Source: Geobacteraceae bacterium
GTDB taxonomy: Bacteria > Desulfobacterota > Desulfuromonadia > Geobacterales > Pseudopelobacteraceae
Direction of reading: 5' to 3'
NCBI GenBank assembly: GCA_025355965.1
Contig: JANXYR010000057.1
Span: 1 to 56,084, forward strand
DNA: 56,084 nt
Position 1 is the first letter of the stretch. Every line of letters starts with the position of its first letter. Below are positions 46,613 to 54,162 of this stretch, piece after piece. The notes below the pieces were generated by a model. That model saw only the letters and a list, made by a program, of their open reading frames with translations. It ran no database searches and had not been told where the DNA came from. Both the position numbers and the translations under genes were made by a program.

Positions 46613-47017
46613 CTACTGAACGCATGGACCGTTATTGCACCCACCCATACCCCTTTTGCCGACTCCGCCCATTCTCTGGCCGCATTCACCATCACTCTTC
46701 CCAACCGGGAGGCCACTCTGGCTGCGAATATCCTGGATTTTCAGTTGAATGTCTTTGATGTATGCCTGCAGTGCAGCGATCTTTGCGCTGTCTGGTGTGG
46801 CTTTAAGATTTTCACGTTGCATCTCGAAACGCTTGAGCATCATTTCCTGACGCAGATCAATGGTATCTGCCTGAAACTTGCGGAACTGATCTGAAGGTAC
46901 GCCACCCTGCGCACAATTGCCGCAACCACCACCCATACCTCTGTTGCCGGCGTTAGCAACTCCGAACATGGACACCGCCAGACTTAAAGCAATTATTACT
47001 ACGGACATTTTTTTCAT
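46613..47017 (-). CDS. ZraP/Spy/CpxP-like periplasmic protein
   Basis: A 134-residue periplasmic protein. The signal peptide MKKMSVVIIALSLAVSMFGVANA is followed by a glycine/cysteine segment GMGGGCGNCAQGG and a helical core (FRKFQADTIDLRQEMMLKRFEMQRENLKA ... IAALQAYIKDIQLKIQDIRSQ) typical of zinc-resistance-associated protein and Spy. The tail CGQRMGGVGKRGMGGCNNGPC suggests metal binding. Family members are chaperones or metal buffers induced by two-component systems; the OmpR-type pair downstream is the likely regulator. GGGAGG precedes the ATG. Confidence 0.82.
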   Translation of the reverse strand: MKKMSVVIIALSLAVSMFGVANAGNRGMGGGCGNCAQGGVPSDQFRKFQADTIDLRQEMMLKRFEMQRENLKATPDSAKIAALQAYIKDIQLKIQDIRSQSGLPVGKSDGECGQRMGGVGKRGMGGCNNGPCVQ

Positions 47018-47051
47018 TTGTACTTCCTCCCTTTATAAACTGGTTAACTGA

Positions 47052-47112
47052 TGATTTGACACTATACGAATAATAAGAATATTGTATGAAGGAATTGTGA
47101 ACAATTGTGAAG
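47052..47112 (-). promoter_or_regulatory. Regulated promoter of the ZraP/Spy-like gene with tandem regulator half-sites
   Basis: On the minus strand TTCACAATT occurs twice at a ten-base period (47111-47103 and 47101-47093), followed by a weaker TTCATACAAT. TATAGT, a -10 candidate, lies 14 bases further. Direct repeats one helix turn apart just before the -35 position are the usual layout for phosphorylated OmpR-family activators. Confidence 0.5.
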
Positions 47113-47184
47113 ATATGTTTTGAGGGGTAAGCAACAAACTATGGAACTACTTTATCCAACACCTGATATAAACAGGACGGCAGT

Positions 47185-48105
47185 ATGACCTCCATCACCA
47201 ATGCACTGCTACCGGTGCTGGCCCTGATCCTGGTCGGCTTCATGATTCAGCGCACAAATTTTCTACCACCCACGTTCTGGCCGTCAGCAGAAAAACTGAC
47301 CTACTTCCTGCTCATGCCTGCCACCCTGATTCACAATCTGGCCGGAAAACAGATCGGTTCCCTGCCATGGCTGAAGATCCTACTGACTGTTGAGGGTGCT
47401 GTGCTGACCAGTGCACTTTTGGTAACGCTCTGGGGGCTTGCCAATCGCAACATGGGAGGAGCGGCCTTTACCTCGCTTTTCCAGGGGGGTGTACGCTTCA
47501 ACACCTTTGTCGTTCTGGCGCTCGCGGAGAACCTGTTCGGCAAGGACGGCCTGTTCCTGGCCGCCATGGGGGCAGGATTCATGATCATCCTGATCAATGT
47601 TCTCTGCGTATCGGCTTTCTCGCTGGCAGTAAACAATGGCAAAAAAATAGACTTCAAGCGACTGTTTATAGATCTGCTGCGCAACCCGCTCATTATCGGG
47701 TGTGTCATCGGGGTAGGATTGAATGCGTCTGGGTTGAAGCTGCCACTGGCAATCGACGGCATACTGTCACTGGGTGGAAAAGCGGCCTTCCCGGTGGGTC
47801 TGATGGCTGTCGGGGCGGCGTACCGGGCCGAAAATCTGATGCTGCATTGGCATCCGTTGCTGGTGACCAGTACAGTACAGTTCCTCTGCAAACCGCTGAT
47901 AGCTTGGAGTTTAGCGACATACCTGGGGTTGTCTGGTATTGCCTTGAGCGTCGTTGTGCTGCTGTTCAGTGTGCCGACAGCCCCATCAGCCTACATCCTG
48001 TCCCGGCAGATGGGTGGCGACCATGACAGCATGGCCGCAATCATCACCGTACAGACAGGCCTGTCGTTCATCACTTTGCCACTCACGGTCTGGCTGTTGC
48101 GCTAA
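47185..48105 (+). CDS. AEC-family (auxin efflux carrier-type) transporter
   Basis: A 306-residue inner-membrane carrier with about ten hydrophobic segments in a five-plus-five arrangement: an N-terminal half (NALLPVLALILVGFMIQR) and a C-terminal half starting near 150 (GCVIGVGLNASGLKLPL). Motifs such as FLLMPATLIHNLA and VGLMAVGAAYRAENL fit the AEC family, whose bacterial members move small organic acids such as malate. The substrate is unknown. CAGGACG precedes the ATG. It is divergent from the ZraP/Spy-like gene and convergent with the cytochromes. Confidence 0.88.
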   Translation: MTSITNALLPVLALILVGFMIQRTNFLPPTFWPSAEKLTYFLLMPATLIHNLAGKQIGSLPWLKILLTVEGAVLTSALLVTLWGLANRNMGGAAFTSLFQGGVRFNTFVVLALAENLFGKDGLFLAAMGAGFMIILINVLCVSAFSLAVNNGKKIDFKRLFIDLLRNPLIIGCVIGVGLNASGLKLPLAIDGILSLGGKAAFPVGLMAVGAAYRAENLMLHWHPLLVTSTVQFLCKPLIAWSLATYLGLSGIALSVVVLLFSVPTAPSAYILSRQMGGDHDSMAAIITVQTGLSFITLPLTVWLLR

Positions 48106-48145
48106 AACTTCGGTATTCACCAAGGCACAAGAATCAGGATTTTTA

Positions 48146-49333
48146 TTAATCTTTGACACGATTAAGGAAGGTCTTCCATTTTTCAACGTACGCTTTTGTA
48201 TATGCAGGACTTTTGCTGCTCATGCGCAGATAGCGAGCGGCATCCATAAAACTGCCATTACTGACCCTCTGCCCAGTCTGAAGCCAGAACGATTCCAGCC
48301 CCATACCATCCTTTTCGAGATTGTAGATCCGCCGTGATTCGGGCTCAAACAGAAAGCGAGTCGGATTATCGTGACAACCATCGCAGGTCACACTACCACG
48401 CTGAACAGTATGTGGGAAATATGCCCGCCATTCGGCAGTCAGCAATATATTTTCCGGGCCGTTGTTTCTGGCGGTCATTATATCGGTATAGTAAGCAATG
48501 AACATCGGACGGATCGGGCTAATCCGCCCTGCTGCATTGATACCCAGCGGCGGCGCATCCTGTTTTTTCAGGTAGGCACTGCGCAAATATTCCGCGCTTG
48601 ATCCAGGTTTAAGGTCAAAATCATCTTTCAGACGGTTATTTCGGAAACGAAGGAAAAAGGTGCCGTACTCCTGCGGGGCCCAGGCCGAATGGCAGGCGTA
48701 ACATTCAAGTCGTTGCAGATGAGCTGGAATGCGGTGTTCCGGAATATTCTGACTCGGTTTGTGACAGTCACGGCACTTTTTTGATGATTTTTTCCCGTTT
48801 GCAAGGCTCTTCATCGAATGGCAGGCACCACAGGTCATGCCAACGGTATAGTGTACATCCGGAAGCATTTTCAAAAACGTACTGCCATTAACTTCAATAC
48901 CCCGCTGATAACGCATATTATCTTCTCGCGGAGCACGTCCCGAATAGTCCCACCCGGTGAAATAGCCGTTATGACAACGCTGGCAGACCGCGATAGTCGG
49001 CTTTGCCAGTCCCGCACCACCGTGGCAGTCAAGACACCCCCTCAGGTGACAGGAATTGCAGTTTTTATCCCAGAACGCCGAATCAAAGCGACCATAGCTG
49101 CGTTGCACAAACTGCTTTTCGCCGCTACGCTGTCCCATGGCGTGATCAAAGATCCGCTCATGCCCAGTGTGGCAGACGACACAGCCGTTTGCCCGACCAG
49201 ATCGGGCGGCCGGATCGCTTGCGTTTCCACCCTGACGATGGCATGAGGAGCAGGCCAGAGCAACGTGGGCGGACGCAACATTCAGGTTAAGAGCCAGACA
49301 GAAGCCGGCGATGAAGAGCATCATCCAATGCAC
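48146..49333 (-). CDS. Nonaheme c-type cytochrome
   Basis: A 395-residue exported cytochrome with nine CXXCH sites (CSSCH, CVVCH, CNSCH, CLDCH, CQRCH, CGACH, CRDCH, CYACH, CDGCH) and a signal peptide (FIAGFCLALNLNVASA) without a lipobox, so it is probably periplasmic. The GTG at 49333 and ATG at 49324 are both possible; the gene overlaps the dodecaheme gene by up to 47 bases, indicating translational coupling. With the lipoprotein cytochrome and the porin it fits the periplasmic side of an outer-membrane electron conduit. Function is inferred from context. Confidence 0.88.
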   Translation of the reverse strand: MHWMMLFIAGFCLALNLNVASAHVALACSSCHRQGGNASDPAARSGRANGCVVCHTGHERIFDHAMGQRSGEKQFVQRSYGRFDSAFWDKNCNSCHLRGCLDCHGGAGLAKPTIAVCQRCHNGYFTGWDYSGRAPREDNMRYQRGIEVNGSTFLKMLPDVHYTVGMTCGACHSMKSLANGKKSSKKCRDCHKPSQNIPEHRIPAHLQRLECYACHSAWAPQEYGTFFLRFRNNRLKDDFDLKPGSSAEYLRSAYLKKQDAPPLGINAAGRISPIRPMFIAYYTDIMTARNNGPENILLTAEWRAYFPHTVQRGSVTCDGCHDNPTRFLFEPESRRIYNLEKDGMGLESFWLQTGQRVSNGSFMDAARYLRMSSKSPAYTKAYVEKWKTFLNRVKD

Positions 49334-51149
49334 GCAGGTTTATTCCTTTCCGATAGATCGGGTCACGCGCCTTGTCGTGACATGGGAGACAGAGATTAAC
49401 TGAAAGCGTTCGCTTCACTTCGGCGCCGCTCAATGGGCGGGCATTCTCACGGGTAATAGCAGAATAGGCGTTTACCCGGCCTTTTTTCATCGTCAGGAAA
49501 CCATCCAGCGGCTTACTGTCCGAGCGTTCGCAGATCAGCGTTCCCTTGATACTGTTCCCCTCCACCACATGCTGACCAAAACCGAGAAAGGCCGGATTAC
49601 CATGGCATTCGGCACATCCTACAGCTTTTTTACTCGTGTTGTGGGAGTAGAACGGCGCAAAGCGGAGCTGCTGTTTCCCTTTGTATTTTGCTACATATTC
49701 TGTTTTTGACTGTTTACCATCAGGCTCTATCACGTTTATAAACGTCTGACAGCCGGGAGTAACGGGAGAAATGCGTCCACGCTGATTGAGCGCCAGTGGA
49801 AACGGGCTGAGCAACCGGTAATCCTCTGTTTCGCTGAAGGCTCCGGGAGTATCAGCACCCTTGATAAAATCGTGCCCGTCCTGGCTCTTGTCATAGGTCG
49901 TATGGCAGCCGTAGCATTGCGGCACGGCGCGTGAGTGGCAGCTATAGCATTCAAGCCGTTCGTGGCCGACAACATTATGTTCCGGCGTGCCGGTAATCAC
50001 TTTGCTTCTGTGCAGCTTGCCACTTTTTTTACCGGCCACCCAGACCGTATTATCACGATAAAAGACATTGGAGTAGCTCCGCCCTTTGGATGTCTGAATC
50101 ATCTTCATACCTGATGTCACAAGCATCTTATAGTTTTTGGATTCCCGCAGCGCCTCATCATTTTCACGGGTGATCTCGCGATAACGTGGTACCTCCCTGG
50201 CTCCGCCGTGGCAATCTTCACAGGCCACTTCCGTCTGCAGGTACATATTCCGGTATGCAAAGCCATCCCCCATAACATCACGCGATGTATGGCAGTCAAT
50301 ACACTCCATCCCAGCCGCAAAGTGAACATCCGCTGTAATGTGCGTCAGATTGCGGGCGCCGCTTGCCATAACCGGGCCACCCTCTCCCCTTCTGGTCGGA
50401 ACAAAGCTGTTGTTGCCATCGTTCAACCCCTGATACGAGAAAGCAATCCGACCGCTCCGGTTGTGACAGCGGGTGCAGACCTGTGTATCAGGCAGCGAGT
50501 TCATGGTATGGGCGGCAGAGTACCCCGCCTTCCCCTTCATGGTTTTGTCATTCCCTGTATAAACACCTTCATTATTCCAGGGGAAATGGCAGGCGGCACA
50601 GCCGGAAGAGTGGCTGGCGCTATAGACACCGGTCGTTTGCGCACCAACATGGCAACGGGCGCAAAACTTGCGGTACAGCTCGCCGGAAAGGTTATCCAGC
50701 TCGGCTACCGGTTTGGGTGAAAACGGCTTGCCGTCAGCATCAAACTGTTTTTCTCCATGGGTTGTGTAGCTATTGCCATCCTCCCCTTCCCAGGTCAGCT
50801 GGGCATTACGGATTATTCCTGCAGCCGTGTACATCAGGTTGCTCTGCATCCGCTCAAACTGATATCTATGACAGGGAGCGCAGCCATTTTCCCAGCGTCC
50901 GATAAATTCAGGATTGGAAATACCGAAAACGCCCTGATGCGCCTTTTCCTTACCCTCTTCAAGTGGCTTGCCACCATGGCAGGAGACACAGTCGCCATGG
51001 GTTTTTGAGACATGTTCGATTCCCTTGTGACAGCGGACGCAAGAGGATTGTTTCGTTCTAGTTTGGCAACCGGAGAGCACTATTGGAAGGCAAAGCAGGA
51101 GCAGAAGAGCGATATGAATTTTGCCGTGATTGACAGTACGGATCAGCAT
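49287..51149 (-). CDS. Dodecaheme outer-membrane lipoprotein c-type cytochrome
   Basis: A 620-residue cytochrome with twelve CXXCH sites, the first CVRCH at about 37 and the last CLPCH near 593. The N-terminus is a lipoprotein signal (ALLLLLCLPIVLSGC, lipobox LSGC). A large central region without hemes holds FINVIEPDGKQ-like segments. Context: rhodanese lipoprotein and porin upstream, nonaheme cytochrome overlapping downstream. The set resembles the Ext-type conduits of G. sulfurreducens, which combine a rhodanese-like lipoprotein, a porin and cytochromes. The ribosome-binding site is weak. Confidence 0.9.
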   Translation of the reverse strand: MLIRTVNHGKIHIALLLLLCLPIVLSGCQTRTKQSSCVRCHKGIEHVSKTHGDCVSCHGGKPLEEGKEKAHQGVFGISNPEFIGRWENGCAPCHRYQFERMQSNLMYTAAGIIRNAQLTWEGEDGNSYTTHGEKQFDADGKPFSPKPVAELDNLSGELYRKFCARCHVGAQTTGVYSASHSSGCAACHFPWNNEGVYTGNDKTMKGKAGYSAAHTMNSLPDTQVCTRCHNRSGRIAFSYQGLNDGNNSFVPTRRGEGGPVMASGARNLTHITADVHFAAGMECIDCHTSRDVMGDGFAYRNMYLQTEVACEDCHGGAREVPRYREITRENDEALRESKNYKMLVTSGMKMIQTSKGRSYSNVFYRDNTVWVAGKKSGKLHRSKVITGTPEHNVVGHERLECYSCHSRAVPQCYGCHTTYDKSQDGHDFIKGADTPGAFSETEDYRLLSPFPLALNQRGRISPVTPGCQTFINVIEPDGKQSKTEYVAKYKGKQQLRFAPFYSHNTSKKAVGCAECHGNPAFLGFGQHVVEGNSIKGTLICERSDSKPLDGFLTMKKGRVNAYSAITRENARPLSGAEVKRTLSVNLCLPCHDKARDPIYRKGINLRALDDALHRRLLSGS

Positions 51150-51165
51150 CTCGGAAATGGGCCTT

Positions 51166-51190
51166 TATAGTTTGAAAGTGACAAACTATA
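51166..51190. promoter_or_regulatory. Inverted repeat upstream of the cytochrome pair
   Basis: TATAGTTTG-AAAGTGA-CAAACTATA, nine-base perfect arms with a seven-base spacer, ending 16 bases before the dodecaheme start codon. It is a candidate operator or an mRNA leader hairpin. Confidence 0.55.
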
Positions 51191-51215
51191 GCACGTCATT
51201 TTGACTATCCTGAAA

Positions 51216-51260
51216 TAAAAAAGTGACCTGACAGGAGTCGCTATCTGTCAGGTCACTTTT
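51216..51260 (-). terminator. Strong terminator between porin and cytochrome genes
   Basis: A perfect 16-base stem AAAAGTGACCTGACAG / CTGTCAGGTCACTTTT with a ten-base loop; on the minus strand it ends in a T-rich tract. It separates rhodanese-porin from the two cytochromes. Confidence 0.88.
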
Positions 51261-51283
51261 GTTACAACTTGCAGGTTTGTCGA

Positions 51284-52489
51284 TTAGAAAATCAGCTGCA
51301 ACTGGGTAATGAATGTGCCGAAGTCTTTGGTTGTAGCATTAGTTTTGTCGAAGTTTGTCTGAGCATACTCCATTGTCAGTTTCAGGTTCTGGTCACGGAA
51401 ATAGTAGTTTGCACCGATTCCATACCAGTCAATACGTTGGTCATAAATTGTATCTGCAACAAGACCTGTGTTGCTCAGGTTAAGAGCAGCGAACTTCCAC
51501 TTCTCGTAACGTGCAAAGAATTGCAGAGGAAGTTTCGGAAGCATGTATCCACCTTTCACATACCAGCCATTCTTTTCTCCGTTAAGTCCAATTGTGCCGG
51601 AATCCGGATTGGCACCCTTATATGCACCACCAAGATCGATATCTTCATATGCGCCCGAAAGGGTAACAGTTCCAATACCGTCAATCGGGTACTCGAAGAA
51701 GATGTCGGTTGTCCATCCTTTATAATCAACAGCTCCGCTTTTGGCAACAGTGTCACTGTAAGCGACATCCGCCTCCTGCTGATATGAGCCACCGATTGTC
51801 AGCACCTTTTTCTTGCCAAGGTAGGTACCTTTGTAGCCATAGCCTGTTTCAGGATCAAGCAGGGAAACATGGGCACGACCGGTGTAGCGGAAGTTGGATT
51901 TGGGGGTATCCGTTCCTGTCGCACTGCGGCCATTCGTTACATCCAGGCGATACTGGAATATGTCGTTGAACAAGTTACCCCAGACGGCAGCACCTTTATC
52001 AGTTGTACCTACAAACGGTGCGCGTATAAAAAGCGAGCGGTCAAGAGTCAAAGGCGCTTCGCACGCCTCCAGGTTTTCACGGTTCATATTGTACTTGAAT
52101 TTACCTGCGTACACATTGAACGCATTGTCAAACTTAAAACGCATCTGTGCATCCAGAATATAAAAGTCGGATCCTGCATTGCCATCTACGACATTAAGCG
52201 GTTGAATATTCTGGTTTTCCAGAAATTCGGTCTGGACATACATTGACATGATATCGCCATATGCACCCATCAAGGCAAGGCGGTTGCGACGAAAGTTGAA
52301 GTCTGCGGTGCCGTCATCTTTAGCAGCTCCGCTACCGTTATCGCGAACCATCGCCTGAAACTGCCCCTTGTAATCCAACTGCAACGTCCCCTCGTTATTA
52401 GGGCCGAAGGTCATCTGCGGTCCGGCAAAGGCTGTACCGGCCAAGAGCATGGCACCCGCCAGCAGACCGCCAATAATATTTATTTTCAT
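51284..52489 (-). CDS. Outer-membrane porin of an electron-conduit cluster
   Basis: A 401-residue beta-barrel protein. The signal peptide MKINIIGGLLAGAMLLAGTAFA is followed by alternating amphipathic strands (TLQLDYKGQFQAMVRD, NFRRNRLALMGAYG, FNVYAGKFKYNMNREN) and a terminal aromatic residue (LQLIF), as for porins of the phosphate-selective type. Conduit porins embed a multiheme cytochrome through the outer membrane; here the cytochromes are the next genes. The start is the ATG at 52489 with AAGGAG. It lies 59 bases after the rhodanese lipoprotein gene. Confidence 0.85.
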   Translation of the reverse strand: MKINIIGGLLAGAMLLAGTAFAGPQMTFGPNNEGTLQLDYKGQFQAMVRDNGSGAAKDDGTADFNFRRNRLALMGAYGDIMSMYVQTEFLENQNIQPLNVVDGNAGSDFYILDAQMRFKFDNAFNVYAGKFKYNMNRENLEACEAPLTLDRSLFIRAPFVGTTDKGAAVWGNLFNDIFQYRLDVTNGRSATGTDTPKSNFRYTGRAHVSLLDPETGYGYKGTYLGKKKVLTIGGSYQQEADVAYSDTVAKSGAVDYKGWTTDIFFEYPIDGIGTVTLSGAYEDIDLGGAYKGANPDSGTIGLNGEKNGWYVKGGYMLPKLPLQFFARYEKWKFAALNLSNTGLVADTIYDQRIDWYGIGANYYFRDQNLKLTMEYAQTNFDKTNATTKDFGTFITQLQLIF

Positions 52490-52548
52490 CTGTGAACTCC
52501 TTTCAAATAGGTTGATTCTTATCAAAGGACTACATTTGAAACTTACAA

Positions 52549-53877
52549 TCAGCAACCGCCACCAGCACTGCCAACGCTGCCAGTTGTAGACGTAGTTGTA
52601 ACAACCGGTGTAATATAGAGCAGATCTGCAATCTTCATCTGATTTGCTCGTGGATCAGTAACCGAGTACATGGCAGACGCAATAGGATCGAGAGTCATGG
52701 CAGTGGTTCCGTTGGTTACCATGGTTCCAGTAGTACGGGGCAACGTTGTTCCGGGAGTATTAATATCAACTCGCCAAGGGCTGGCAACAGGCAGGTTATT
52801 TGCTGGTGTAACCGTATTCAAGTAATAAGCTAACCACTGACTCGAAGAGCCATCGTAGAGAGTGACCGGCCAGTTTAGGATCCCATCAAGTAGGAAGAAG
52901 GTCGATGAAGCCCTTGTACCGGATGCACAGTAAACATACGTCATAGCTTTTTGTGCGGTAACTCCGAAAGTGGCGAGTCGGGCTGTTAAAGCAGTAGTAT
53001 CCTTATAGGTAGAAGTTTTACTGGCTATTACATTGCTGTATTGTGCGTAGTCATCAACATTTGCGTTTGCCATATATACAGTCGGACTGCCACCTCTGAC
53101 ATCCAAGATTGACACACCTGTTGTATCAGTTTTAACTGTACCAAGATTAATATTGTCAACAAGGGCAATCATTTCGCCTATTGAGCTGCGAAGCTGAAAG
53201 TTATTCGTGTTGTTTTTTACACTGTAGGTCGATGGTGTAATAACTGGAACTGTTGTTGTCAAAGCATAACCGGCATCTACCCATGCATCATCCCCGCCAT
53301 TTAAAATTTTCAGGCGTTCCTTGGGAAATCCCCAATAACGGAAAGTATAATAGGCGCGAGCTGTATTCAGAAAACTTCCACCTTTACTGACAGTTAAGAC
53401 AATAGTTGTATTGGCGTCAATCCCGCTTCTTTTGATAACAGGGTCTATTATTGTGCCATCAACTACTTGCGTTGGTGTTTGCGCTACACCTTCGAGCCTT
53501 GTCTGATTGTATTCACTGGTGTTCATTAACTGTGCCCCTGGTATGTGACCAAGCAGATAATTTGCAGGATCAGTAACGGAAAGGATAACAAGCTTCTGGG
53601 CACCGACTGTGGCCGTAGCAGCCACTGACTTAGAAACTGATTTTGCAGCACTATTATTTATAAGACCACTATCAATCCATGCCTTAACATCAGCCGCCGT
53701 AGCAACGGCATTTTGGCTGGTGGTCACCAGCGCTGCAGCAGGTTGCGGAGTCACTGGCACATCATAACTTGTAGTCCCACTGCCCCCGCAACCCCACAAA
53801 GTAAGTGCGGCAATCATTACTGTCCCAAGCAGTGCTGCTATCAGCACTCTGCTTTTCTTCATCATCTTTTCCGACAT
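52549..53877 (-). CDS. Tandem-rhodanese outer-membrane lipoprotein
   Basis: A 442-residue lipoprotein with the signal ALLGTVMIAALTLWGC and a glycine/serine-rich linker, then two rhodanese domains. In the first (about 80-210: GHIPGAQLMNTSEYN, VLTVSKGGSFLNTARAYY, GGDDAWVDAGYALTT) the catalytic cysteine position is S/K. The second ends in a CXXGXR-type loop, YVYCASGTRASSTFF, near 325, that looks active. It also has a CGGSG stretch after the lipobox and a GGGC end. G. sulfurreducens extH is also a rhodanese-like lipoprotein next to a porin and cytochromes. GAGGAGG precedes the ATG at 53877. Confidence 0.85.
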   Translation of the reverse strand: MSEKMMKKSRVLIAALLGTVMIAALTLWGCGGSGTTSYDVPVTPQPAAALVTTSQNAVATAADVKAWIDSGLINNSAAKSVSKSVAATATVGAQKLVILSVTDPANYLLGHIPGAQLMNTSEYNQTRLEGVAQTPTQVVDGTIIDPVIKRSGIDANTTIVLTVSKGGSFLNTARAYYTFRYWGFPKERLKILNGGDDAWVDAGYALTTTVPVITPSTYSVKNNTNNFQLRSSIGEMIALVDNINLGTVKTDTTGVSILDVRGGSPTVYMANANVDDYAQYSNVIASKTSTYKDTTALTARLATFGVTAQKAMTYVYCASGTRASSTFFLLDGILNWPVTLYDGSSSQWLAYYLNTVTPANNLPVASPWRVDINTPGTTLPRTTGTMVTNGTTAMTLDPIASAMYSVTDPRANQMKIADLLYITPVVTTTSTTGSVGSAGGGC

Positions 53878-54120
53878 AATTCCTCCTCGTAAAAAAGTGT
53901 GAGAATACAACAGTTACTAGTATGCTTCATTTTACAACAACTCTACTTCCATTCACCTCCCTTCGGATTATTGATGACAACGGAATCAGCCTGGCTGATT
54001 TCGCTGTATGAAATAATTAGTATGGTCGACAGGACTATTTTTAAAATATTCATTGGCGTGGGATCACCCTGTTTTCAAGACCTGCAGGTTTTTAAAGCAG
54101 TTCATAAAAAATATATTAAT
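53878..54120. other. Intergenic region upstream of the conduit cluster
   Basis: About 240 bases without a credible gene. It should hold the promoter for the rhodanese-porin transcript, but no convincing -35/-10 pair was found by eye. The plus-strand open frame here has no ribosome-binding site or family features. Confidence 0.4.
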
Positions 54121-54157
54121 TTTCAGCCCCCCTCCCTTCACGGGAGGGGGGCTGAAA
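54121..54157 (-). terminator. Intrinsic terminator of the 558-residue lipoprotein gene
   Basis: A perfect 16-base stem (TTTCAGCCCCCCTCCC / GGGAGGGGGGCTGAAA) with a five-base loop, followed on the minus strand by AT-rich sequence ending in a T-run. It lies five bases past the stop codon. Confidence 0.85.
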
Positions 54158-54162
54158 GAAAC

